Shown here: one piece after another, positions 1-6,136 of the stretch
Layout: each line of letters opens with the position of its first letter
How positions within the stretch are numbered: the stretch's first letter is position 1
Source: Euryarchaeota archaeon UBA130
GTDB taxonomy: Archaea > Thermoplasmatota > Poseidoniia > Poseidoniales > Thalassarchaeaceae
Direction of reading: 5' to 3'
Assembly: GCA_002505775.1 (NCBI GenBank)
Contig: DAVY01000009.1
Span: 168,132 to 178,253 of the forward strand
Length of the DNA stretch: 10,122 nt
Translations under genes and position numbers: made by a program
Notes under the pieces: generated by a model
Database searches by the model: none
Told to the model about the DNA's origin: nothing
What the model saw: only the letters and a program-made list of their open reading frames with translations

Positions 1-1622
1 CCCATGCCACCCATATCTGGCATTTCTGGACCTGAATCTGGTTTGGGTTCATCTGCAACTAAAGTCTCAGTTGTTAGCACAAGTCCGCCAATTGAACCTG
101 CTGATTGTAGTGCATTTCTTGTTACCTTAACAGGATCGATTACTCCGGCCTGAAGCATATCCACATACTCATTGGTTCTGGCATTATATCCGTAGGATGG
201 TGAATCATTCGAAAGAATATTATTCACTACAACACTTCCTTCCTGTCCTGCATTTTCACTAATTTGGCGAAGTGGTGCAGAAAGAGCATCATACACAGCT
301 CCAACACCGATTGCCCTATCTCCAGAACTTGATAATTTCAATTCGTCGAGTACACTTCGTGCCCTTAGTAATGCAACTCCTCCACCAACTACAACTCCTT
401 CGGCCATAGCAGCACGAGTTGCATTGAGGGCATCATCAACACGAGCTTTCTTTTCTTTCATTTCTGTCTCTGTAGCAGCACCTATACGAAGAACGGCGAC
501 TCCACCAGTCATTTTACCAATCCTCTTCTGCATCTTTTCACTGTCCCAATTTGATGTTGCAGTCTTCTCTTGACTCCGTAGAAGGCTTACTCGCTCTTCA
601 ATTGCTGATGATTCTCCTTCACCGCCAACAAATGTTGTTTTATTTTTCCCGAGAATTACCTTTTCAGCCCCGCCCAATGACATGGGTCCTTGTGCCTTCA
701 CATCCGCACTACGATCCTTGGCTAAAACTTGGGCACCAGTAAGGATGGCAATGTCCTCCAATATCTCTCCCTGTTCATCACCAAATCCAGGTGCTTTGAT
801 TGCTGCTGCCTTGACAATCTTACTTGCCACATTAAGGACTAAAGTTGCCAATGCTTCTCCTTCAATATCCTTAGCAATAATCAACAATGGACGTTTTTGT
901 TGCATACTGGCTTCAAGACTTGGTAGCAAATCTTGAGCACTGTTGATTGTTTGATCTGTAATAAGAATCATTGGATTCTCTAATACTGCCTCTTTACGCT
1001 CTCTGTCAGTGATGAAGTATGGAGAGATGTATCCTTTGTCAACCTCCATTCCTTCAACTACCTTCAAGTCAGTCTCTGCTGATTTTGCTTCCTCTACAGT
1101 TATGACGCCATCTTGTCCAACTGCTTCTACTGCCTGAGCAATTAATTCTCCAATATCTGAATCATTATTTGCAGCAATAGTTGCTACCTGATGAATTGTA
1201 CTCGATTCTTCTACAGGTACTGCCATTTCCTTGAGGTATTCGACAACCGCTAAAATTGCTTCATCAAAACCTGCTTTCAGTTCAACGGGGCTAGCTCCAG
1301 CAGTAACATTTCTCAGTCCAGTGTGACACAATGCCTGTGCTAAAATAGATGCTGTAGATGTTCCATCGCCCGCATTATCTTGAGTCTTGCTTGCAACTTC
1401 CTGAACTAATTTTGCACCCATATTGGCAAAAGGATCAGAGAGTTCGATATCTTTGGCGATTGTTACTCCATCGTTGATAATCGTAGGACTTCCCCATGAT
1501 TTTTCTAAAACAACAGTTCGAGCAGCGGGGCCAAGGGTGACCTTTACTGCATTAGCAACAGCATCAATTCCTTCCAATAATTTTCTTCGTGCGTCTTCAC
1601 CATACAACATTTGTTTTGCCAT
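1..1622 (-). CDS. groEL: Group I chaperonin GroEL (Hsp60), 3' end cut by window
   Basis: ATP-driven folding chaperonin that forms the double-ring cage closed by GroES, in the cytoplasm. I translated the minus strand from the ATG at 1622 and found 540 codons without a stop. The protein starts MAKQMLYGEDARRKLLEG and carries the group I nucleotide-site motifs TLGP (29-32), NDGVTIAKDIEL (D51) and AGDGTSTA (D86). The GVVVGGGVALLRA block, which precedes the catalytic Asp region, is also present. The last visible residues are the Gly/Met tail MPDMGGMG, so only a few residues are missing compared with the usual ~545. The start is supported by an AAGGAG ribosome site 8 bases upstream that overlaps the groES stop codon. 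The gene is AT-richer than the rest of the window and uses codons such as AAA, GAA, CGA and AGA, whereas its neighbours prefer AGG and GAG. Group I chaperonins in archaea are generally attributed to transfer from bacteria. Identity is very secure. Confidence 0.97.
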   Translation of the reverse strand, partial: MAKQMLYGEDARRKLLEGIDAVANAVKVTLGPAARTVVLEKSWGSPTIINDGVTIAKDIELSDPFANMGAKLVQEVASKTQDNAGDGTSTASILAQALCHTGLRNVTAGASPVELKAGFDEAILAVVEYLKEMAVPVEESSTIHQVATIAANNDSDIGELIAQAVEAVGQDGVITVEEAKSAETDLKVVEGMEVDKGYISPYFITDRERKEAVLENPMILITDQTINSAQDLLPSLEASMQQKRPLLIIAKDIEGEALATLVLNVASKIVKAAAIKAPGFGDEQGEILEDIAILTGAQVLAKDRSADVKAQGPMSLGGAEKVILGKNKTTFVGGEGESSAIEERVSLLRSQEKTATSNWDSEKMQKRIGKMTGGVAVLRIGAATETEMKEKKARVDDALNATRAAMAEGVVVGGGVALLRARSVLDELKLSSSGDRAIGVGAVYDALSAPLRQISENAGQEGSVVVNNILSNDSPSYGYNARTNEYVDMLQAGVIDPVKVTRNALQSAGSIGGLVLTTETLVADEPKPDSGPEMPDMGGM

Positions 1623-1630
1623 TATATCAA

Positions 1631-1636
1631 CTCCTT
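1631..1636 (-). promoter_or_regulatory. Shine-Dalgarno site of groEL, overlapping groES stop
   Basis: The minus strand reads TAAGGAG, where TAA is the groES stop codon and AAGGAG is the ribosome-binding site. It lies 8 bases before the groEL ATG at 1622. The overlap of stop codon and ribosome site suggests translational coupling of groES and groEL on one transcript. Confidence 0.75.
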
Positions 1637-1907
1637 AATCGTTAACCTTTGCTTGAAGATCTTCTGATTTCATAAGTAAATATTCTAATCCTAGCCATTC
1701 GATTTTAGTCCCACTATACTGCCTGTAGATTACGCGATCTCCGGCGGCAATAATGGATGATGCATCCGGTCCTACTGCGACCACAAGACCTACAGTCATT
1801 TTTTCTCTTGCTTCTTCTGGTAGTAACAATCCTGATTGTGTCTTCTCCGGAGCGGCCTCCATTTGTACGAGTACCATTTCTCCTAGTGGTTCAATTCCTA
1901 TGCTCAT
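1635..1907 (-). CDS. groES: Co-chaperonin GroES (Hsp10)
   Basis: Lid of the GroEL folding chamber: a heptameric cap that binds GroEL through a mobile loop. The 90-aa length is normal for the family (about 95). The N-terminal GIEPLGEMVLVQ strand, the mobile loop EKTQSGLLLPEEA (about 21-33) and the VGLVVAVGPD block fit GroES. So do GDRVIYRQYSGTKIEW and the C-terminal YLLMKSEDLQA. The loop carries LLL where bacterial proteins usually have IVL, still a hydrophobic tripeptide for GroEL docking. The ATG at 1907 is preceded by GAAGGTGAT, a good match to the archaeal and bacterial anti-SD. Only 12 bases separate its stop from groEL, so the pair is an operon. Composition is AT-rich like groEL, so the two probably share one origin. 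Confidence 0.95.
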   Translation of the reverse strand: MSIGIEPLGEMVLVQMEAAPEKTQSGLLLPEEAREKMTVGLVVAVGPDASSIIAAGDRVIYRQYSGTKIEWLGLEYLLMKSEDLQAKVND

Positions 1908-1910
1908 TCT

Positions 1911-1919
1911 ATCACCTTC
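1911..1919 (-). promoter_or_regulatory. Shine-Dalgarno site of groES
   Basis: The minus strand reads GAAGGTGAT three bases before the ATG, with the AAGGTG core ending 5 bases from it. It is complementary to the conserved 16S rRNA tail and supports the start at 1907. Confidence 0.65.
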
Positions 1920-1956
1920 GGCTATACAACCTGGGGTTACCTAATCGGCCATCTCT

Positions 1957-1962
1957 CTTAAA
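1957..1962 (-). promoter_or_regulatory. Possible TATA element for the groESL operon
   Basis: TTTAAG on the minus strand, within GGTTTAAGAGAG, is the most TATA-like sequence in the 141-base gap before groES. Its centre is about 52 bases from the groES ATG, so an archaeal start site about 26 bases downstream would leave a leader of about 26 bases, enough to hold the ribosome site. I saw no bacterial CIRCE inverted repeat or clear -35/-10 pair. This is a by-eye call from one weak motif. Confidence 0.3.
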
Positions 1963-2048
1963 CCTAACACCGATTGTAGATGTTGGCCGGTGAATGAGTT
2001 TGGATTCTCCGAAATCGAGAAATCAGATCGGCTCTTCCGGGAATTGCC

Positions 2049-2387
2049 ATGGAGTACGGGCCAGGAGACTGGGAGGGCCTCAGTAACGCGTTCGCGGACA
2101 TGTTCGAGGGTCTCGGTGACGTCAAGTCCGACGAGTCGATTCTCGAGTTCACCTCCTTCCCCTCCGACGTCGCGACCGGGTTATCCATCTCCCGGGACGG
2201 CTCCATGCTCGCGAACATGCCCCTGCATGGGATAGACTCGAGGTTCGAGAGGGTTATTTTCGACGAAAGGAGGGAGTCGATAAGGCTCATCGGCCCTGAA
2301 ACTGACTACACCTACAGGGTCCCTCCCGCGATCCTCAGGAGGCGTGGGAGGCTCAGAGGACTGAGTAGGCTATGGCGCCTGCGATGA
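2049..2387 (+). CDS. Unrecognised 112-aa protein
   Basis: I do not recognise this protein. It is soluble-looking, with an acidic N-terminal part rich in Gly, Phe and Asp (MEYGPGDWEGLSNAFADMFE, then LGDVKSDES). A central region is likely beta-rich (about 33-88, including GLSISRDGSML and IRLIGPETDYTYRV). The last 16 residues are strongly basic (RRRGRLRGLSRLWRLR). There is no signal peptide or membrane segment. It looks like a real gene because its high-GC codon use and GC-rich third positions match the neighbours. The open frame runs back to a stop at 1995 with no other ATG, and there is no clear ribosome site, so it may be leaderless. Its last 35 bases overlap the 3' end of the convergent exporter gene, and the basic tail lies in that overlap. 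It diverges from groES. Confidence 0.68.
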   Translation: MEYGPGDWEGLSNAFADMFEGLGDVKSDESILEFTSFPSDVATGLSISRDGSMLANMPLHGIDSRFERVIFDERRESIRLIGPETDYTYRVPPAILRRRGRLRGLSRLWRLR

Positions 2388-2961
2388 CGAACATGACCCC
2401 CGCTATCCCCCTGTCTATCGCCCTCCATGCCTCTGGGCTCTCGAGCATCGTGGAGAGGCGCCTGGCCCCGTATCCCAGGGCGAAGAAGAACAGGAACGAG
2501 GCGAGCATCGCACCGACCGCGAAGTAGGCCCTCTCCTCTGAGGCATATCTGCTGGACGCGCTCCCGATGAGCATGACGGTGTCGAGGTAGACGTGAGGGT
2601 TGAGGAACGTGAAAGCCATTGCCGTACCGAGCGTGGGCACCAGCGCCCCACCTCCCCCCTCTCCTATGCTCATCCCGACGGGGTCCATGGAGGACCTCAC
2701 CCTCATCACGCCATATCCGGCGATGAAGAGCGCCGCGACCATCGATATCCAGAACTCGGCGCCCTCGACCCCCGACAGGTATGCGCCAAGCCCCAGTACT
2801 CCCACGGTAATCAGGAGCGCATCAGCCAGAGAGCAAACCAGGCACACGGCGAACACGTGTGACCTGAGCAACCCCTGCCTCAGGACGAATATGTTCTGGG
2901 GGCCTATCGCCAGTATGAGGCCCATGCTCAGGGCGAAACCCTCGATGCCCGCAGACCACAT
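2353..2961 (-). CDS. LysE/ArgO-family amino-acid exporter
   Basis: Integral membrane exporter of the LysE superfamily, closest by eye to ArgO/LysE, which expel basic amino acids such as arginine or lysine. The N-terminal ILAIGPQNIFVLRQG (15-30), the following CSLADALL (D47) and NPHVYLDT (121-128, D127) are the signature blocks of ArgO. The two aspartates lie in membrane segments as in that family. About six hydrophobic segments are visible, with a Gly-rich hydrophilic loop near 95-108. I chose the ATG at 2961 (202 aa) because MWSAGIEGFALS aligns residue for residue with the E. coli ArgO start. A GTG at 3012 would add 17 hydrophilic residues and cannot be excluded. The 3' end overlaps the convergent 112-aa gene by 35 bases. 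Substrate is inferred from family only. Confidence 0.9.
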   Translation of the reverse strand: MWSAGIEGFALSMGLILAIGPQNIFVLRQGLLRSHVFAVCLVCSLADALLITVGVLGLGAYLSGVEGAEFWISMVAALFIAGYGVMRVRSSMDPVGMSIGEGGGGALVPTLGTAMAFTFLNPHVYLDTVMLIGSASSRYASEERAYFAVGAMLASFLFFFALGYGARRLSTMLESPEAWRAIDRGIAGVMFVIAGAIAYSVL

Positions 2962-3029
2962 CTGCTTTCCCAGAGGGCAGGCCGTCCTTGAATCGGTCGG
3001 CGCATCCGTCACCTTGATTGGCCGAGCCC

Positions 3030-3034
3030 GGGAG
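3030..3034 (+). promoter_or_regulatory. Shine-Dalgarno site of the methyltransferase gene
   Basis: GGGAG lies 8 bases before the ATG at 3043. It favours this start over the in-frame GTG at 3034, which overlaps the motif. Confidence 0.5.
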
Positions 3035-3042
3035 TGGCATGC

Positions 3043-3663
3043 ATGACGGAGAGGGACGCCACCGAGCTGTTCTCTGAGTGGGCCCTCCGTGACAGGGACC
3101 TAGGGATGGAGAGCGGCCACGCGGCATCCGTGGGCGAGATGCTCTCGATGGCACTTTCGAGGATGGAGGGGCCCTTCTCAGCCATCGACGTGGGTTGCGG
3201 GAACGGGTGGGTCTGCAGGGCGCTAGAGGATAACGAGGACTGCGAGGTCGCCATCGGGGTGGATGGCTCCGAGGAGATGATTAGGAAGGCTAGGGAGAGA
3301 GGCGACGGGGAGTTCCACCATGCTAGGCTTCCAGGGTGGGCGCCTTCGCGAAGGTTCGATCTCGTTCACTCTATGGAGTTCCTCTACTACCTCGTGGACC
3401 CTGTAGCGATGCTTGCCGAGATCCAAGAGAACTGGATGGAGCCTGGGGGTATTTTGGTCGCCGGCGTCGACCACTACCTCGAGAACGAGGACAGCCTGGA
3501 TTGGCCCGGGAGTCTCAACGTGCACATGACCACCCTGAGTCAGGAGGAGTGGAGGCAGGGCATGACCGATGCTGGATTCATTGACGTCGAGACCAGCAGA
3601 GTTGGACTCAGGGATGGCTTCGTCGGCACCCTCGCGTTATTTGGGAGAAAGCCTGTCGCCTGA
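3043..3663 (+). CDS. Class I SAM-dependent methyltransferase, substrate unknown
   Basis: Cytoplasmic Rossmann-fold methyltransferase of the Methyltransf_11/25 type. The glycine-rich SAM loop AIDVGCGNGW is at 47-56. The acidic residue that normally holds the ribose hydroxyls is in IGVDGSEEM (D74). The post-loop motif IV region is RFDLVHSMEFLYYL (104-117), and MEPGGILVAGVDHY (132-145) forms the next strand. Length (206 aa) is that of a bare catalytic domain. The N-terminal 40 residues are helical and probably cap the active site; the C-terminal half (DWPGSLNVHMTTLSQEEW) probably shapes the substrate pocket. Nothing here identifies the methyl acceptor. The start is set by a GGGAG site. Its TGA stop (3661-3663) abuts the stop of the convergent redoxin gene with no base between. 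It is divergent from the exporter, with 81 bases between the chosen starts and no obvious TATA. Confidence 0.9.
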   Translation: MTERDATELFSEWALRDRDLGMESGHAASVGEMLSMALSRMEGPFSAIDVGCGNGWVCRALEDNEDCEVAIGVDGSEEMIRKARERGDGEFHHARLPGWAPSRRFDLVHSMEFLYYLVDPVAMLAEIQENWMEPGGILVAGVDHYLENEDSLDWPGSLNVHMTTLSQEEWRQGMTDAGFIDVETSRVGLRDGFVGTLALFGRKPVA

Positions 3664-4203
3664 TTAACTCCCCTTTGAGAATGCTATCAGACGGTCTATC
3701 GGCAGATGGTCGACCGTGTCCTTGCAGTAGTGCGCCTCGACCACGGTCCCGTCCTCGTCTATCAGCATGTCAACCGGCAGAGTGGACATCTTCGAGAGGG
3801 ATAGAGTCATCGGGATGTATCCCTTGAGGGTCGCCTTCAACATCGTGAGAGGGGACTTCATGGCACCAAGCATGAATCTAGCGAAGGACTTCTCGACACC
3901 GTTGTCAAGGTATGTCTGATAGGTCTCGTCAGCCACGACTGTGAAGGGTATACCCCTCTTCCCCATCCTCCTAGTTAGCTCGTCTATTTTTGCATCGAAC
4001 ACTCCGACCATAACAGTGTCCTCATGGAATTCGCCCCATCTCTTCAGAATATTGTCAATTCTGATGTTACAGAACGGGCATGTCGAGAATCTGAAGAAAG
4101 TGAATATCACCCTCTTCCCTTTCATCGCAGACATCTCGAAGTCCGTACCGTCAATTGAAGGTAACACTAGATCTGGTATTTTGTCGCCGGCCTCTACTCT
4201 CAC
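3664..4203 (-). CDS. Peroxiredoxin-like (AhpC/TSA, redoxin) protein with CPFC motif
   Basis: Thioredoxin-fold protein of the peroxiredoxin-like group, expected to reduce peroxides or exchange disulfides. The N-terminal AGDKIPDLVLPSIDGTDFEMS is the standard redoxin entry strand and turn. The active-site block FRFSTCPFCNIRID (37-50) has C42 and C45, then R48. This resembles the FYRGGWCPxCN type rather than classical AhpC (PxxxTxxC). The segment STLPVDMLIDEDGTVVEAHYCKD (139-161) supplies the cis-Pro loop and a further cysteine, C160. Residues 104-138, with several Met and Lys, replace part of the usual fold. No signal peptide or lipobox is seen, so it is probably cytoplasmic. The start is a GTG at 4203 with no clear ribosome site. 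It lies 44 bases after the membrane-protein gene, probably as the last gene of a three-gene cluster. Confidence 0.85.
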   Translation of the reverse strand: MRVEAGDKIPDLVLPSIDGTDFEMSAMKGKRVIFTFFRFSTCPFCNIRIDNILKRWGEFHEDTVMVGVFDAKIDELTRRMGKRGIPFTVVADETYQTYLDNGVEKSFARFMLGAMKSPLTMLKATLKGYIPMTLSLSKMSTLPVDMLIDEDGTVVEAHYCKDTVDHLPIDRLIAFSKGS

Positions 4204-4247
4204 GAACTACGGAGCGGAATCAGGCGTATAGATGTTACAGACTAGCG

Positions 4248-5120
4248 TCAACTGCTAACTTTTCGCGAGTCCCCTACTCCGGTTCTCCACCTTAGATAAA
4301 TGTAGGATGGCATCGACCATACTGCCACCGCTGTCACCCATGACATGATGGATCCGAGGATAATTCCGTGGGCTTCCAGCGAGTACATCGCAACCAGGGA
4401 GTAGACGCCCACGGACCCTCCCCCGAGAAGCATTGGGGCCGCCGCCCCCCTGGGAACGGATGGTCCCTGAGAGATCCAAAGCGAGACCATGGAGGTCAGG
4501 AATATCGCAGGGAATACCGATGCCAAGCCAGCCAGAAGGGGGTAGCCCAGCCCAGCCACCCATACGGAGGCCCCTATCGCTGTCGCCGCCATCAGGCCCC
4601 TAGCAAGCAGTATCGACTTGCTGACTTCTCGACTCCCCTTAGGAGATTCACAGGGCTTCCAGCCCAGTACAATTCCGAAGACAGCCGTCAGGGCTATACC
4701 GATCATGCCTATCGTCCTCGGCCCAGTCCCATACTCTGACAACTCGCCAATGCAAAGAATCGTAACCATGCCGAACATTGCCCAAGCCAAAAGCGCCGTG
4801 GCAGTTGTGACAGCCAGGGACCTCTCGCTTCCAAGTGACGCAGTGGCCCGTGGCAGGTATATCCATACTGAAAGGAAGATGGCGTTGATAAGCATCCCTG
4901 CAGGAACTACAGATAGGCTATCCATGAGCTCCTGCTCCCCCTGCGCCGCGGCCATTCCAGCCACTGCAGGCACGATCGTGGTTGGCACAGTACCCAAAGC
5001 CCCCCCCACAACTCCCCCAAACCTCTCGATCAGGACCGTGACAACGATTGCGACCAGTCCCGCGGCGATTGCCGCTGGCAGAATTTCTTCCAACACGGGT
5101 TCCCGGGATGTTGACGGCAC
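4248..5120 (-). CDS. Polytopic membrane protein of unknown function, internally duplicated
   Basis: I do not recognise a named family. About 290 residues with roughly eight or nine hydrophobic segments (near 12-31, 37-58, 71-89, 103-124, 137-154, 170-192, 194-216, 227-246, 251-271). A Gly/Pro-rich hairpin ERFGGVVGGALGTVPTTIVPA (32-52) recurs in looser form as GYPLLAGLASVFPAIFLTSM (192-211). This suggests two related halves, as in many transporters and in small GlpM/DUF3147-like proteins. A hydrophilic loop with a cysteine (CESPKGSREVSK, 157-168) separates the halves. The start is uncertain: a GTG at 5120 has no ribosome site, and a GTG at codon 9 is also possible. It follows the lipoprotein stop by 15 bases and precedes the redoxin gene by 44, so co-transcription is likely. 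An unbroken run of 8 G encodes part of the first hairpin. Confidence 0.82.
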   Translation of the reverse strand: MPSTSREPVLEEILPAAIAAGLVAIVVTVLIERFGGVVGGALGTVPTTIVPAVAGMAAAQGEQELMDSLSVVPAGMLINAIFLSVWIYLPRATASLGSERSLAVTTATALLAWAMFGMVTILCIGELSEYGTGPRTIGMIGIALTAVFGIVLGWKPCESPKGSREVSKSILLARGLMAATAIGASVWVAGLGYPLLAGLASVFPAIFLTSMVSLWISQGPSVPRGAAAPMLLGGGSVGVYSLVAMYSLEAHGIILGSIMSWVTAVAVWSMPSYIYLRWRTGVGDSRKVSS

Positions 5121-5135
5121 ATGATGGTGACGACA

Positions 5136-6044
5136 CTACTCGATGTCGTGTCCGACATGGCCTGAGGTATCTTCCCAGCACTCGTCCTCGATATCGTAGA
5201 CCGCCCCATCCTCCTTCAGACACGGGTGGTGGTTCGTGAAAACGTCCCCGTTGGTGAGCCACGGCCTGACTATCCAGGCGTGTGCCATCCAGTACTCATC
5301 CAAGATGACGTTCTCACCATTCCTGTCGGAGCACTGAGACTCAGTGAGATCCTCCCCTTGAACCAGCATCTCCTCCATTTGGAAACAGAGTGACTCGTGC
5401 CTGTGCCACCAGTCGTTTTCGCCAGTGAAACCTTCTGGCGGTTCGTCAGTCGGCGCCTTCACCAGCCACGCGAAGCCAACTAGCTCGGAATCATCATCCT
5501 CTCCTGCGAACATCAGGAACTCCGGCTTGGAGTGGTCGAAAACGCTGTCGATGTCAGTTCCCGGGAACTCCGGCTCGGCCGGATTGAAGTATTCGCTGTC
5601 CATCTCGAAATCGCCCAGCATTGCGTGATGAGTGCCCATTCCTTCTGTATACCCCACCATCATGTGATAGCCAGCGGCTTCGGCCTCCCCCAGAGTCCCC
5701 CATTGCGATGACCATTCCAATGCCGCTTGGAACTCTTCGGTGAGAGTCGCACAATCATCCCCGGAGAGCTCCCCCTTCGTCATCTGCTCGTAAGCCGGGT
5801 CAACATGATGCCCACCGATTCCAGTGGAGTTGCACCACCATGGCATGGTGTCCGGGATGTAGCCACTGAGAGGGCAGTCCAATTCCCCATCGCCGTCTAA
5901 GTCACCACATATCCCAGCATCCTCGTAGTCGAACAGGTCAGACTCATCGTCAATAAATCGCCTCCCATCATCTTCCTCTGATATGCAACCACTCATTGCG
6001 CTGGAGAAAAAGAGCAAGACCATCGCAACCGAACGTGTCCTCAT
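5136..6044 (-). CDS. Secreted lipoprotein rich in Cys and His, with a calcium-loop motif
   Basis: Exported, probably membrane-anchored protein. From the ATG at 6044 the signal is MRTRSVAMVLLFFSSAMSGC, giving a lipobox-like cysteine at 20, followed by a very acidic stretch. A DLDGDGELD loop (48-56) matches dockerin/thrombospondin-type calcium loops and is flanked by C46 and C57. The rest has paired or clustered histidines (H79/H80, H139/H140, H214/H216, H272/H273) and eight cysteines besides the lipobox, enough for four disulfides. Conserved-looking blocks are AAGYHMMVGYTEGMGTHHA (123-141) and PPEGFTGENDWWHRHESLC (202-220). I recall this kind of His/Trp-rich pattern in uncharacterised secreted proteins but cannot name a family. 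The TTG at 6068 would add 8 residues; ATG 6044 is preferred because the signal starts there and a TATA-like element sits 26 bases upstream. It is first in a three-gene cluster. Metal binding is inferred. Confidence 0.87.
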   Translation of the reverse strand: MRTRSVAMVLLFFSSAMSGCISEEDDGRRFIDDESDLFDYEDAGICGDLDGDGELDCPLSGYIPDTMPWWCNSTGIGGHHVDPAYEQMTKGELSGDDCATLTEEFQAALEWSSQWGTLGEAEAAGYHMMVGYTEGMGTHHAMLGDFEMDSEYFNPAEPEFPGTDIDSVFDHSKPEFLMFAGEDDDSELVGFAWLVKAPTDEPPEGFTGENDWWHRHESLCFQMEEMLVQGEDLTESQCSDRNGENVILDEYWMAHAWIVRPWLTNGDVFTNHHPCLKEDGAVYDIEDECWEDTSGHVGHDIE

Positions 6045-6066
6045 GACCGGTGTTTGTTGGCTTACC

Positions 6067-6074
6067 AATTAAAT
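6067..6074 (-). promoter_or_regulatory. TATA-like element for the lipoprotein cluster, possibly bidirectional
   Basis: ATTTAATT on the minus strand is centred about 26 bases from the lipoprotein ATG at 6044. This is the spacing at which archaeal TBP/TFB start transcription, so the mRNA would begin at or next to the ATG (leaderless). That agrees with the lack of a ribosome site. The sequence is close to symmetric and is the only AT-rich patch between the two divergent genes, so it might also drive gatD on the plus strand, with a start near 6097 and a leader of about 40 bases. Confidence 0.5.
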
Positions 6075-6136
6075 CGTGCGCCGAGGTGCTCACTCTATCC
6101 GTTCTATTGATGTGCCTTCCCTGCTCCCTGAGGCAC

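Larger units (their letters stand above)
1908..2048. other. Divergent intergenic region and GC boundary
   Basis: This 141-base gap, the longest gene-free stretch, separates groES from the divergent 112-aa gene. Hand counts on 60-base lines give about 45% GC at 1921-1980, 50% at 1981-2040 and 62% at 2041-2100, so composition changes across it. It holds the groES ribosome site and one weak TATA-like motif. I saw no tRNA, direct repeat or inverted repeat that would mark an integration site. Confidence 0.6.

Noticed and set aside
1753..1993. Two short plus-strand frames across groES and its upstream region
   Set aside because: They lie opposite groES and lack ribosome sites; the groES protein explains the sequence.
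1908..2048. Integration scar (tRNA end, direct repeats) at the GC boundary
   Set aside because: No tRNA-like sequence or repeated ends were visible by eye, so the GC change is reported without a mobile-element call.
2962..3012. Upstream GTG start adding 17 residues to the exporter
   Set aside because: The added residues are hydrophilic and outside family homology, while the downstream ATG aligns with the E. coli ArgO start; kept as an alternative only.
2600..3046. 148-codon plus-strand reading frame opposite the exporter gene
   Set aside because: It is antisense to a gene with clear ArgO/LysE motifs, has no recognisable protein features and arises from the high-GC antisense frame.
5000..5007. 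Run of eight C (G8 on the coding strand) in the membrane-protein gene as a phase-variation tract
   Set aside because: Eight bases is short for a contingency locus, the frame is intact, and the tract encodes Gly-Gly in a naturally Gly-rich hairpin.
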